Shown piece after piece: positions 9,650 through 18,585 of a DNA stretch of 64,000 bases. A program made the translations under genes and the position numbers. How positions within the stretch are numbered: position 1 is the stretch's first letter; each line of letters starts with the position of its first letter. A model generated the notes under the pieces. It was not told the origin of the DNA. It was given only the letters and a program-made list of their open reading frames with translations, and did not search any database. The DNA comes from Streptomyces sp. NBC_01335 (GTDB lineage: Bacteria > Actinomycetota > Actinomycetes > Streptomycetales > Streptomycetaceae), in assembly GCF_035953295.1 (NCBI RefSeq), contig NZ_CP108370.1, positions 3,501,001-3,565,000 on the forward strand, written 5' to 3'.

Positions 9650-9657
9650 GGCCGTCC

Positions 9658-9969
9658 TCAGCGCGAGAAGCTGCCGGCGGCGTTCACGTCACCGCGGATC
9701 TGGGTGTCGACCATCTCCCGGAGCGCCTTGACGCCCTCCTGGAGGTCGGTGTTCATGGCGGCGATCACCGAGTTGACGACCGTCTGGGTCTCGGACCAGG
9801 CGCCCTGCCAGTCACCGGAGATCTGCGTGTTGTTGTTCAGGATGGCGCCCACCTCGGTGAGCATGTCGTCCAGGTCCTGGACCATCACCTTGTTGGTGTC
9901 GACGAGTTCCTGGATGTCGTTGTACGCCTCGTTGACGAGCAGTTGGACGTCGGAGCTGCTGTCGACCAC
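9658..9969 (-). CDS. WXG100-family type VII secretion target
   Basis: This encodes 103 residues from GTG 9969, with GAGGAG five bases upstream. The length, the lack of a signal peptide and the two helices separated by a central Trp-containing turn (DWQGAW) are typical of ESAT-6/CFP-10 proteins. These are exported by EccC-dependent machines as helical dimers. The neighbouring 117-residue gene upstream is the likely dimer partner. The spacing of about 90 bases between the two suggests one transcript. The canonical W-x-G is present only as W-Q-G, which satisfies the motif. Confidence 0.85.
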   Translation of the reverse strand: MVDSSSDVQLLVNEAYNDIQELVDTNKVMVQDLDDMLTEVGAILNNNTQISGDWQGAWSETQTVVNSVIAAMNTDLQEGVKALREMVDTQIRGDVNAAGSFSR

Positions 9970-10060
9970 GGTCTCTCCTCAGGGGTGGGCGGCGGCGCGC
10001 GCCGGTCGGGGCGCGCCGGGCGGTACGGGCGGAACGAGTCGTCCGCCGCGGACCGGGGTG

Positions 10061-10414
10061 TCAGGCGCCGGACAGGACGGAGCTGATGGAGCTGATGTCG
10101 TCGACGCCGGCCGTGGGCGACCAGCCGCTCGCGTACTCCGCCGCCGAGCCCTCCGCGCTGGTGAGCTTGGACATGGCCTCGGTCAGCGCCTCGTGCAGGC
10201 GGTTCACCTGGTGGGCCGCCTTGTTGTACTGCTCCGTCCAGTCGTTCATCCGCTGCACGAAGATCGTGCTGGACGAGGCGTGGTAGTGCGCCTGCAACCC
10301 GGCGCTGGTGTTCTCGATGCTGGAGGCCGCCGAGCCCATCTTGCTCATCTGCTCCTCCAGCCTCGTGAGTGCCTGCTGGATCAGTTGCGCGTCATGCGCC
10401 ACGGAAGTCGCCAT
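10061..10414 (-). CDS. WXG100-like small type VII secretion protein
   Basis: This is a 117-residue helical protein from ATG 10414, with AAAGG about nine bases upstream. An upstream in-frame extension to 10573 has poor codon usage and is rejected. There is a helix-turn-helix pattern with Trp near the middle (MNDWTEQYN, so W-T-E rather than W-x-G) and a second Trp in the C-terminal part (YASGWSPT). It is the first gene of the esx run and the likely partner of the 103-residue WXG100 protein that follows. The long gap upstream contains AT-rich sequence suitable for a promoter. Confidence 0.82.
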   Translation of the reverse strand: MATSVAHDAQLIQQALTRLEEQMSKMGSAASSIENTSAGLQAHYHASSSTIFVQRMNDWTEQYNKAAHQVNRLHEALTEAMSKLTSAEGSAAEYASGWSPTAGVDDISSISSVLSGA

Positions 10415-10692
10415 CGGGCTGCCGCCTTTCCCCTGGGGTCGCCGCACGCACCACCGGGGTGCGTGAGGTCGCTGGCCGAAATACGCCCCCGGCCGGACCG
10501 GGGGCCGGACATGTTTCGGAAGGACGCCGGAGGAACACCGGTCGCATCCGTATCGCTCTTCACGGTCAACCACGCAAGTGACGGCTGCGGCAACCGTAAA
10601 AGAGTGTTAGTTGAACAAAGTTGACGCTACTCCTTCGAAAACTTGCTGATCAAGCTCTACTTGCGAGTCACATGTGACGCAGAATCAGCCAC
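10415..10692 (-). promoter_or_regulatory. Promoter-bearing gap ahead of the esx genes, with a 12-bp palindrome
   Basis: Positions about 10590-10645 are markedly AT-rich for this genome, which suits a minus-strand promoter for the esx genes. A perfect 12-base palindrome, GTCACATGTGAC, lies at 10667-10678, just beyond the eccB stop, and could be an operator. No gene is seen here. Confidence 0.45.
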
Positions 10693-12258
10693 TCACGGCT
10701 TTCCGGACGGCTTTCCCGCAGGCGCACCCCTGCCGTCCCTGCCGTCCCTCCCGGTGTCCCCGGCCCCGGCCCCGGCGGTCACCGCCGCGCACCCGTCGGG
10801 CGTCGCGGGGCCGGTGGCGGCCCGCACGATGCCGCCGTCGGCGAGTTCAGCGGCGTCCAGCGCCGGTCCGGCCGGCAGGAGCTCCAGCCAGGAGGCGGGC
10901 AGTCCGACCTGGGCCACCCCGTCGTAGCCGAGGGTCTTCGCCGCGCCCGTCGGCAGCGGGTACAGCACCCCGGCGTCGGTCACCAGGTAGTCGCTGCCGC
11001 CGCCGCCCGAGGCGGAGACGGCCCGCACCCGCACGCCCTTCCCCGCCGGCACCGACACCCGGTCGGCGGCGAGGCAGCCCGCGCGCACCCCGGGCTGCAC
11101 CGCCGGGGCGCCCGAGGCCACCGAGGCGGCCGGGGCGAGCGCCACACTGACGGCCGGGGCCTTCCCGGCGCGCGGTTCGGCCGTGGCGCACACCGCCCGG
11201 CCCGCCGCGGCGACCAGCCGGGGCGCGGTGGGCGGCAGGCCCTGGGCGAGCGCGGCGGCGGTGGCGGCCGGGGCGCGGTGGGCGACCAGATCGGCGGCGC
11301 CGACCGTACCGGGGGCGACCGCGCCGCCCCCGTACGCCTGGGACTGGGTCTTCGGGTCGCCGCGCACCAGGTCGTAGAGGAGGCCGGTCAGCTCGACCAG
11401 GCCGTCCTCGCGCAGGAGGTAGCGGCGGCCTCCGGGGCCGGTGAAGAGCTGTCCGTACCGGGTGGTGGCGCCGTCGAGCTTCGGCCCGGGACGGCCCCGG
11501 CCGGACACCGGCGGTACGGCGATGTCGGGGCCCGCCGTGAGGGTGTCGAGGAGCGCGTCGTCGACGGCGGCGGCGTCCTCGGCCGGCCAGCTCAGGGCGT
11601 CGGCGGCGCCGCTCGCGGCGTCGAGGCGGAAGCGGCGGCCGCCGTAGAGGAGTTGGGTACCGCCCGAGGGCGACGCGACGAGGACGCCCTCGCCGTCGGC
11701 CAGCCCGCGCGCACCGGCGACGGTGCCGACCGTGAGCCCGAGGGCACCGGCCGGGGCGTCCCCCTTCGCGTCGGCGTCGGCTCCACCGGTGGACGACGGG
11801 GCCGCGCAGGCCGACCAGGAGCCGCCGTAGAAGCTGCCTTCCCCCGGCAGGGCGTCGGGGGCGCCGACGATCCCGAACGGGTCGCCGTGCGGGGTCCCGG
11901 AGAGGTCGGCGGCGGAGACCGTGTGGGTCGACATGCCGTCCCCGGCGATCAGCTTCGCCGACGCCTGGTTGAGCACCGGGTGCAGCGCGCCCCCGGCGTA
12001 CAGGTAGCGGGCGCTGGAGTCCTCCACCACGACGAACGCGCCCGCCGTGGCCCAGGAACCGTCGCCCTCCGGCACCACGAGCCCGTAGATGCCGACGCCG
12101 ACACCGATCAGGACGGCGAGCACCAGGCCGCCCACGGCACCGCGCCAGTTGCGGCCGGTGGGGTGGTCGGGGGCGTCCGGTTCGGCGCGGAGCATGGCGG
12201 CCGACATCCTGCTGGCCAGGAACATGTGGGCCTGGACCTGGTCCCGTCGCGACTGCAT
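10693..12258 (-). CDS. eccB: Type VII secretion protein EccB
   Basis: This is a 521-residue protein from ATG 12258, with GGGAGAG just upstream. It has the EccB plan: a short cytoplasmic N-terminus opening MQSRRDQVQAHMFLASRM, one transmembrane helix near residues 42-65 (GGLVLAVLIGVGVGIYGLVV), then a large extracellular domain with the repeated beta-strand pattern of R1-R4 repeats. EccB forms part of the membrane channel complex with EccC, EccD and EccE and reaches into the cell envelope. The C-terminus is Ala/Gly/Pro-rich. It follows eccD by about 150 bases on the same strand. Confidence 0.95.
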   Translation of the reverse strand: MQSRRDQVQAHMFLASRMSAAMLRAEPDAPDHPTGRNWRGAVGGLVLAVLIGVGVGIYGLVVPEGDGSWATAGAFVVVEDSSARYLYAGGALHPVLNQASAKLIAGDGMSTHTVSAADLSGTPHGDPFGIVGAPDALPGEGSFYGGSWSACAAPSSTGGADADAKGDAPAGALGLTVGTVAGARGLADGEGVLVASPSGGTQLLYGGRRFRLDAASGAADALSWPAEDAAAVDDALLDTLTAGPDIAVPPVSGRGRPGPKLDGATTRYGQLFTGPGGRRYLLREDGLVELTGLLYDLVRGDPKTQSQAYGGGAVAPGTVGAADLVAHRAPAATAAALAQGLPPTAPRLVAAAGRAVCATAEPRAGKAPAVSVALAPAASVASGAPAVQPGVRAGCLAADRVSVPAGKGVRVRAVSASGGGGSDYLVTDAGVLYPLPTGAAKTLGYDGVAQVGLPASWLELLPAGPALDAAELADGGIVRAATGPATPDGCAAVTAGAGAGDTGRDGRDGRGAPAGKPSGKP

Positions 12259-12406
12259 GGTCTCTCCCAGAGGTCCGGCGCCGGCGGGAGTCCCGCGGGG
12301 CCGGGCCCGGTGCGTGGTGGGCGGTGGGGCAGGTAAGAGGGACGGTCGGCGGAGGGCCGGGTGGTGTCCGGTCGTGATCCGCCGGACACCACGGGGCCGC
12401 CGGGGG

Positions 12407-13807
12407 TCAGCCGCCGAGGTGGCGCAGGTAGCCGTAGCCCCCGGCGATCAGCACGGCCAGGGGGACGAGGGCGACGGCGGCGGCGGTCTGGACGAGGTCG
12501 CCGGCCCGGCCCCAGTACGGCACCAGGCGCCGGCCCGGTACGGTCCACGCGGAGACGGCGGCCACGGCGGCGACCACCGTCAGCCCGGCGATCACCTCCA
12601 GCCGGACCGCGAGCGTGCCGTGCGCGGCGGCCAGGAAGGCGACCAGCAGCGGGACGTATCCACCGGCCGTCACCACCGCGAGGCGCTGCCACCGGTTGCC
12701 GATGCGCCGCGCGTGCAGCAGCAGCAACACCCCGAGGAGCAGGGCGAACACGGGCGCCGGCCAGCCGTCGCCGCCGTCCCCGGGGCCGGTCAGCACGGCC
12801 GTCGCGGACGCGGCGGTCACCAGGGCGAACGCGGCCAGCAGCGCGGTCAGCAGCCGGTCGGCGCGCTCCGCCCGGAGGGCGACGGCGGCCGTCGGGTGCG
12901 GTTCGATGCCCTCCTGGAGCTGGGCCGCGTCGTTGGGCAGGTCCGGCAGCCGCAACCCGGCCAGCCGGGAGGCGAGGTTCGGGGCGATCCCGCCGAGCAC
13001 CACCGCGACCAGCCCGGTCACCCCGGCCGCCTCCGGCAGGTCGAGGCCGGCCAGCACCAGCACCCCGCCGCCTCCGAGCGCCAGCGCCAGGCAGAGCGCG
13101 CCGAGGAAGAGCGGCCCGCAGGCGGCCACCGCCGCCAGCGCCAGCACGGCCGCCCCGGTACCGGCGGCCCCGGCCGACAGCAGCCGGGCGCCGAGCACCG
13201 CGTGCGGGCTGCCGCCCTCGGGGATCAGGGCGGCGGCCAGGGCGAGGTACGGCACCGCGGTCACGCCCAGCGCCCCGCCACCGCCCGCGTCGCCGACCGC
13301 CCGCGACACCGCGGCGGCGCACAGGATCAGCAGCACCGCGAGGCAGGCGGCGACCGTGCCGCGCACCGTGGCCGACCCGGGGAGTGCCAGCGCCACGAAC
13401 CCGGCGGCCAGCGCGGCGACGGCGCCGCCGAGCAGCGCCACCCGCGCCAGCGCCGGGTCCCACGAGTCGGACCGGGCGCGCAGCGACTCGGACACCCCGT
13501 CGACCAGGTCGTCGAAGGCCGCCTCGGGCAGGGACTCGTCGCGGGCGCGCAGATGGAGGACCTCGCCGTCGCGCAGCTCCAGCGAGTGCGCGGTGCCCTC
13601 CTCGTCGAGGGGCGGGCCGCCGAGGCGCTGGAGGGACCAGCCGCCGTGCAGCAGGCCCTCCTCGTGCAGGCCGCCACCGGCGAGGTCGGCGAAGACCGGC
13701 AGCAGTTCGGCCACCGGCACGTCGACCGGGACGGCCAGCTCGAAGACGGTCCCGGGAGCCCTGACGGTCAGCCGGCACAGCTCCACGACGGTGTCGCTCA
13801 ACTCCAA
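12407..13807 (-). CDS. eccD: Type VII secretion integral membrane protein EccD
   Basis: The recognisable protein starts with a ubiquitin-like YukD domain (VELCRLTVRAPGTVFELAV), then a linker and about eleven hydrophobic helices, ending YGYLRHLGG. This is the EccD pattern of the ESX membrane core. The start is uncertain. The frame stays open to ATG 14005, but those 66 codons derive from a degenerate repeat and lack the usual third-position GC. A TTG at 13807 (or 13801), directly before the YukD domain, gives about 466 residues, the usual family length. No strong ribosome site marks either choice. It lies divergent to eccC. Confidence 0.88.
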   Translation of the reverse strand: MELSDTVVELCRLTVRAPGTVFELAVPVDVPVAELLPVFADLAGGGLHEEGLLHGGWSLQRLGGPPLDEEGTAHSLELRDGEVLHLRARDESLPEAAFDDLVDGVSESLRARSDSWDPALARVALLGGAVAALAAGFVALALPGSATVRGTVAACLAVLLILCAAAVSRAVGDAGGGGALGVTAVPYLALAAALIPEGGSPHAVLGARLLSAGAAGTGAAVLALAAVAACGPLFLGALCLALALGGGGVLVLAGLDLPEAAGVTGLVAVVLGGIAPNLASRLAGLRLPDLPNDAAQLQEGIEPHPTAAVALRAERADRLLTALLAAFALVTAASATAVLTGPGDGGDGWPAPVFALLLGVLLLLHARRIGNRWQRLAVVTAGGYVPLLVAFLAAAHGTLAVRLEVIAGLTVVAAVAAVSAWTVPGRRLVPYWGRAGDLVQTAAAVALVPLAVLIAGGYGYLRHLGG

Positions 13808-14436
13808 CTCGCTCTCTGACTCGGATTCCCGGGCCGAACCCCCACCGGTTCCGACCTGAACAGGCCGAACCCCACCGGGCTCGACCGGAAGGAGCCGAAC
13901 CCCACGGGGCTTGACCGAAAGGGGCCAAACTCGACTGAACTCGACAGAACTCAACCGGATTCGGTCGGGCTCGACGTGGAATCGGCCAAACATTATCGTG
14001 ATCATTCACACGCGACTCGAGCAGGATGACGAACAGTCGGATCACCGCCGCACGGCCGGAACTCGCCCCACCGGGCTGGAACATGCCGACGGCGGGCCGA
14101 TCCGCCGGAATTCCCCGGACCCCGGCACCGCCCGGACTCCCACGGTTCTCCGGCGCTTCACCGACACGTCGCCCACCGTTCTCCGGACCGGTATCGGATC
14201 GCGTCACCGCCGGTGGACGTCCACGCCACGTCGTCCTCCGTCACACCGAAGCGTCCCCGGACGCGCGTCACACCGAAGCGTCCCCGGACGCGCGAGCCCG
14301 TGCCCACGGCCGTACCTGCCGTCCGCCCCCGCTCCGCGCGCCCGTACGCACCAGGGCCCCGGGACGTACAGGGGTTCCGGTGCCGGGGCACAGCGCGACC
14401 GGGCTCCGGCCCGGCGCGGGGAGGACCTGCCAGCAC
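13808..14436. other. Repeat-rich divergent leader between eccD and eccC
   Basis: No independent gene is supported here. About 13830-13960 holds roughly three degenerate copies of a 30-base unit containing GCCGAACCCCACCGGGCTCG. Positions 14239-14265 and 14266-14292 are two exact copies of a 27-base unit. The AT-rich part near 13985-14015 is a candidate for the divergent promoters. Frames from both flanking genes run into the region but lack family similarity there. Confidence 0.6.
14239..14292. repeat. Exact 27-bp tandem duplication in the eccC leader
   Basis: Two identical head-to-tail copies, each beginning CGTCACACCGAAGCGTCCCC, lie about 145 bases before the eccC start. In the upstream extension of the eccC frame they would encode HTEASPDAR twice. 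Confidence 0.9.
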
Positions 14437-17400
14437 GTGAGCACCGTCACATTCCGCCGCCCGCCGAGGCGCCCCGGACCGCCGCCCCCGCAGGGCGAGC
14501 TGGCCCTCCAGGAACCGCCGCCGCTGCCGGAGACACAGGGCGCCATGGGCGGGATCGTCACCTACTTCCCGATGGCGCTCAGCTCCATGGGCATGGTGCT
14601 GATCTTCCTGAAGCCGGAGAGCGGCGGCGGCAGCGTCCTCACCTATGTCGCCATCGGCATGATGGCGATGTCCGCGGTCGCCATGCTGGTCAGCCAGTTC
14701 GTCCGCAGCGCGTCCGACCGCAAGCGGAAACTGCGCGGCGAACGCCGCGACTACCTGCGCTACCTCGCCACCAGCCGGCGCCGGGTCCGCAAGGTCGTCC
14801 AGGACCAGCGGCAGGCCCAGACCTGGCGCCATCCCGACCCGACGGCCCTGTGGACCCTGGCCCGCACCGACCGGCTCTGGGAACGCCGCACCTCCCACCA
14901 GGACTTCGCCGAGATCCGCATCGCGACCGGCGCCCAGTCCCTCGCCACCCCGCTCGCCCCGCTCTCCACCAAGCCCGTCGAGGACCTCGAACCGCTCTCC
15001 GCACACGCCCTGCGCCGCTTCGTACGCGCCTACACCAGCGTCCCCGGCATGCCGGTCGCGGTCCGGCTGCGCACGTACGCGCAGATCGTGCTCACCCCGG
15101 ACGGCACGGGAACGAGTACGGGCGCGGGCACGGGTACGGCGGGTGCCCCCCGTACCGGCGGCACCCCGGCGGGGCCGGAGCACGCGGCCGCCCGGGAGAC
15201 CGCGCGCGCCATGGTGCGCGCCCTGCTCGGACAGCTCGCCGTGCTGCACGCGCCCGGCGAGGCGGCCGTGGTCGTCGTCGCCGACGGCGAGGCCCGGCCC
15301 GCCTGGGAGTGGGTCAAGTGGCTGCCGCACGCCCAGCACCCGGTCGACCGGGACGCGGTCGGCCCCGTACGGCTGGTCGCCGAGACCGTCTCCGAGCTGG
15401 AGCAGCTCCTCGGCGAGGAGTTCACCGGCCGGCCCCCGTTCAGCCCGGACGCCGCGCCCAGCCGCGACGAGCCGTACACCGTGGTCGTGCTGGACACCGG
15501 CAGTGTGCCCGCCGACGCCCGGGTGGCCGGTACGGGCTACCGCAACACCGTCGTCATCGACGTGCGGGGCGTCATCGAGCGCAAGGCGCCGCGCACCGTG
15601 CTGCGGCTGCGGGTGACCCCGGACGCGCTGCACATGGCGGGGACCGACCACAACGGCCACGACACCGAGAGCCCCGTCGGCAAGCCCGACGTCCTCGGCC
15701 CCGAGGCCGCCCTGGCGCTCGCCCGGTCGGTGGCCCGGTACCGGCCCGGCACCGGCACGCAGAGCGCCCAGCCGCTGGAGACCGACATGGAGCTGACCGG
15801 CCTGCTCGGCGTCCTGGACCTGCACGGCACCGACCTGGACCGGCTCCGCGAGCGGGGCGCCGCCGACCGGCTGCGGGTACCGATCGGCCTCGGCGCCGAC
15901 GGCGGGTCCGTCCTCCTCGACATCAAGGAGTCCGCGCAGGGCGGCATGGGCCCGCACGGCATGCTCATCGGCGCCACCGGCTCCGGCAAGTCCGAACTGC
16001 TGCGCACCCTCGTGCTCGCCCTCGCGATGACGCACACCTCCGAGACCCTCAACTTCGTCCTCGTCGACTTCAAGGGCGGCGCCACCTTCCTCGGACTCGA
16101 CCGACTCCCGCACACCTCCGCCGTCATCACCAACCTCGCCGACGAAGCCGCCCTGGTGGAGCGGATGAAGGACGCCCTGCACGGTGAACTCATCCGCCGC
16201 CAGGAGCTGTTGCGCCGCGCCGGTTCGTACGCCTCGGCGCTCGACTACGAGCGCGCCCGGGCCGGCGGCGCCGACCTCGCGCCGCTGCCCACGCTCTTCG
16301 TCGTGGTGGACGAGTTCAGCGAACTGCTCGCCGCACACCGCGACTTCATGGAGCTCTTCGTGATGATCGGCCGGCTCGGCCGGTCACTCGGCGTGCACCT
16401 GCTGCTCGCCTCGCAGCGCCTCGACGAGGGCCGCATGCACCAGCTGGAGTCCCACCTCTCGTACCGCATCGGCCTGCGCACCTTCTCCGCCATGGAGTCC
16501 CGCAGCGTCCTCGGCGTCCCCGACGCGTACACCCTGCCCTCCCAGCCGGGCAGCGGGCTGCTCAAGAACGACGTCGGCAGCCTGACCCGCTTCAAGGCCG
16601 CCTACGTCTCCGGCCCGTACCGCCGCCGGGCACGCGGCGCCGCCCGGCAGGCCGTCGTCGCCGGTCAGGTCACCCCGTTCACCGCCGCCTGGGCGGCGCC
16701 CCGGCGCCTCCCGGCGGCCGTACCGGACCCCGTACCCGAGGCGGAGACGGGCACGGCGCCCTCGCTGCTCGACGTCGCCCTCGACCGGCTGCGCGAGATC
16801 GGCGGCCCGGACGCCCACCCGGTGTGGCTGCCGCCGCTGGACACCCCCGTCGCGCTGGCCTCGCTGCTCCCGCCGCTCACCACCACCGCCGCGCGCGGCT
16901 TCGGCGCCGCCCCGGTGACCGGCTCCCCGGCGGGCCCCACCCTGCGCGTCCCGATCGGCGTGGTCGACCGCCCCTTCGACCAGCGCCGCGACCCGCTCCT
17001 CGCGGACCTGTCGGGGGCGGGCGGCCACGTCGGCGTGGCGGGCGGCCCGCAGAGCGGCAAGAGCACCCTGCTGCGCACCCTGGTGGCCTCCCTCGCGCTC
17101 ACCCACACCCCGCGCGAAGTCCAGTTCCACGGGCTGGACTTCGGCGGCGGCACGCTCACCGCGCTCGCCGCCCTGCCGCACGTCGGCACCGTCACCGGCC
17201 GCCTCGACCCCGAGCGGGTACGCCGCACGGTCGCCGAGGTCACCGCGCTGATGGCCCGCCGGGAGCGGCTCTTCGCCGACCACGGCGTGGAGACGATGGC
17301 CGACTACCGGCGCCGCCGGGCCGCCGGGGAGTTCGCCGACGAGCCGTACGGGGACGTGTTCCTGGTCGTCGACGGCTGGGGCACGGTCCGCCAGGACTTC

Positions 17401-18564
17401 TCCGAACTGCTCCCCGTCTTCAACCAGATCTCCGCGCGCGGCCTCAACTTCGGCGTCCACCTCGTCGTCGCCTCCACCCGCTGGGGCGAGATGAGCGGCG
17501 CCCTCCGCGACCAGCTCGGCACCCGCTTCGAGCTGCGGCTCGGGGACCCCGTCGACTCGATGATCAACATGCGGGCCGCGTCGGGCGTCCCCACCGTCCC
17601 GGGCCGCGGCCTCACCGCCGAACGGCTGCACTTCCTGACCGCGCTCCCCCGCCTCGACGAGCCCGACGGCCCCGGGACCGGCTCCGGCGACGCCCACCCG
17701 GGGCACGCGGAGGGCTTCGCCGCGCTCGCCCGGTCGGTGGCCGAGGCCTGGCAGGGACCGTCCGCCCCGCCGGTACGGATGCTGCCGCTCACCCTCCCCG
17801 CCACGGCGCTCCCCGCCCCCGAGGGCGACCTGCGGGTCCCGCTCGGCGTCGAGGACCAACGCCTGGAGACCTTCTGGCACGACTTCGAGGCCTCCCCGCA
17901 CCTGCTGGTCGTCGGCGACGCGGAGTCCGGCAAGACCAACCTGCTCGCCCTGATCGCCCGCGCCGTCGTCGCCCGGTACGGCCCCGACGAGGCCCGGGTG
18001 ATGACCGTCGACCTGCGGCGCACCCTCTCCGAATCCGTACCGGAGGCCCACCGCCTCGGCTACGCCGTCTCCGCCGAACAGGCGAAGAAGCTGGTCCTGG
18101 GCGCGGCCCAGGGCATCGCGGAGCGCGTCCCCGGACCCGAGATCGGCCCGGAGCGCCTGGCCAGGCGCGACTGGTGGAAGGGCCCCCGGCTCTTCCTCGT
18201 CGTGGACGACCACGAGATGCTGGGCGGCGGCGGGCTGGGCGCCCCGAGCCCCTTCGCACCGCTCTTCGACCACCTCGTCCAGTCCACCGAACTCGGCCTC
18301 CACCTGATCGTGGCCCGCAGCGCCAACGGCGCCTCCCGCGCCCTCTCCGACCCGCTGCTGCGCAAGCTGCTGGAGGTCAACACCCCGACGGTGATGCTCT
18401 CCTGCCAGCCCTCCGAAGGCGCGTTCATCGGCAACGTCAAGCCGAGGCTGCTGCCCCCGGGCCGGGGCCTGTACATCACCCGGCGCGGCACGCAGCAGGT
18501 GCAGACCGGACTGGTGGAGACGAACCCGGAGACCAACCCGGAGGCGAACGAGGTCGCGGGGTGA
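14437..18564 (+). CDS. eccC: Type VII secretion ATPase EccC, fused form with three FtsK/SpoIIIE-like domains
   Basis: This is a 1375-residue protein from GTG 14437, with GGGAGGA about ten bases upstream; its N-terminus VSTVTFRRPPR is that of Streptomyces EccC. Two transmembrane helices lie near residues 40-85. Three ATPase domains follow, with P-loops GATGSGKSE (from 512), GGPQSGKST (from 869) and GDAESGKTN (from 1160). Walker B sequences such as LFVVVDEF and VFLVVDGW are present. EccC energises export and recognises WXG100 substrates through its ATPase domains. In some ESX systems this protein is split into Ca and Cb; here it is one chain. It is the only plus-strand gene of the locus and ends about 20 bases from the convergent mycosin gene. 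Confidence 0.96.
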   Translation: MSTVTFRRPPRRPGPPPPQGELALQEPPPLPETQGAMGGIVTYFPMALSSMGMVLIFLKPESGGGSVLTYVAIGMMAMSAVAMLVSQFVRSASDRKRKLRGERRDYLRYLATSRRRVRKVVQDQRQAQTWRHPDPTALWTLARTDRLWERRTSHQDFAEIRIATGAQSLATPLAPLSTKPVEDLEPLSAHALRRFVRAYTSVPGMPVAVRLRTYAQIVLTPDGTGTSTGAGTGTAGAPRTGGTPAGPEHAAARETARAMVRALLGQLAVLHAPGEAAVVVVADGEARPAWEWVKWLPHAQHPVDRDAVGPVRLVAETVSELEQLLGEEFTGRPPFSPDAAPSRDEPYTVVVLDTGSVPADARVAGTGYRNTVVIDVRGVIERKAPRTVLRLRVTPDALHMAGTDHNGHDTESPVGKPDVLGPEAALALARSVARYRPGTGTQSAQPLETDMELTGLLGVLDLHGTDLDRLRERGAADRLRVPIGLGADGGSVLLDIKESAQGGMGPHGMLIGATGSGKSELLRTLVLALAMTHTSETLNFVLVDFKGGATFLGLDRLPHTSAVITNLADEAALVERMKDALHGELIRRQELLRRAGSYASALDYERARAGGADLAPLPTLFVVVDEFSELLAAHRDFMELFVMIGRLGRSLGVHLLLASQRLDEGRMHQLESHLSYRIGLRTFSAMESRSVLGVPDAYTLPSQPGSGLLKNDVGSLTRFKAAYVSGPYRRRARGAARQAVVAGQVTPFTAAWAAPRRLPAAVPDPVPEAETGTAPSLLDVALDRLREIGGPDAHPVWLPPLDTPVALASLLPPLTTTAARGFGAAPVTGSPAGPTLRVPIGVVDRPFDQRRDPLLADLSGAGGHVGVAGGPQSGKSTLLRTLVASLALTHTPREVQFHGLDFGGGTLTALAALPHVGTVTGRLDPERVRRTVAEVTALMARRERLFADHGVETMADYRRRRAAGEFADEPYGDVFLVVDGWGTVRQDFSELLPVFNQISARGLNFGVHLVVASTRWGEMSGALRDQLGTRFELRLGDPVDSMINMRAASGVPTVPGRGLTAERLHFLTALPRLDEPDGPGTGSGDAHPGHAEGFAALARSVAEAWQGPSAPPVRMLPLTLPATALPAPEGDLRVPLGVEDQRLETFWHDFEASPHLLVVGDAESGKTNLLALIARAVVARYGPDEARVMTVDLRRTLSESVPEAHRLGYAVSAEQAKKLVLGAAQGIAERVPGPEIGPERLARRDWWKGPRLFLVVDDHEMLGGGGLGAPSPFAPLFDHLVQSTELGLHLIVARSANGASRALSDPLLRKLLEVNTPTVMLSCQPSEGAFIGNVKPRLLPPGRGLYITRRGTQQVQTGLVETNPETNPEANEVAG

Positions 18565-18585
18565 ATGGGCCGGCTGCGGCCCCCG

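Noticed and set aside
12108..14207. Minus-strand 699-codon open frame overlapping eccD and eccB
   Set aside because: Out-of-phase shadow; eccB and eccD are recognised in the other frames.
14158..16338. Minus-strand 726-codon open frame opposite eccC
   Set aside because: Antisense shadow of the strongly recognised EccC ATPase.
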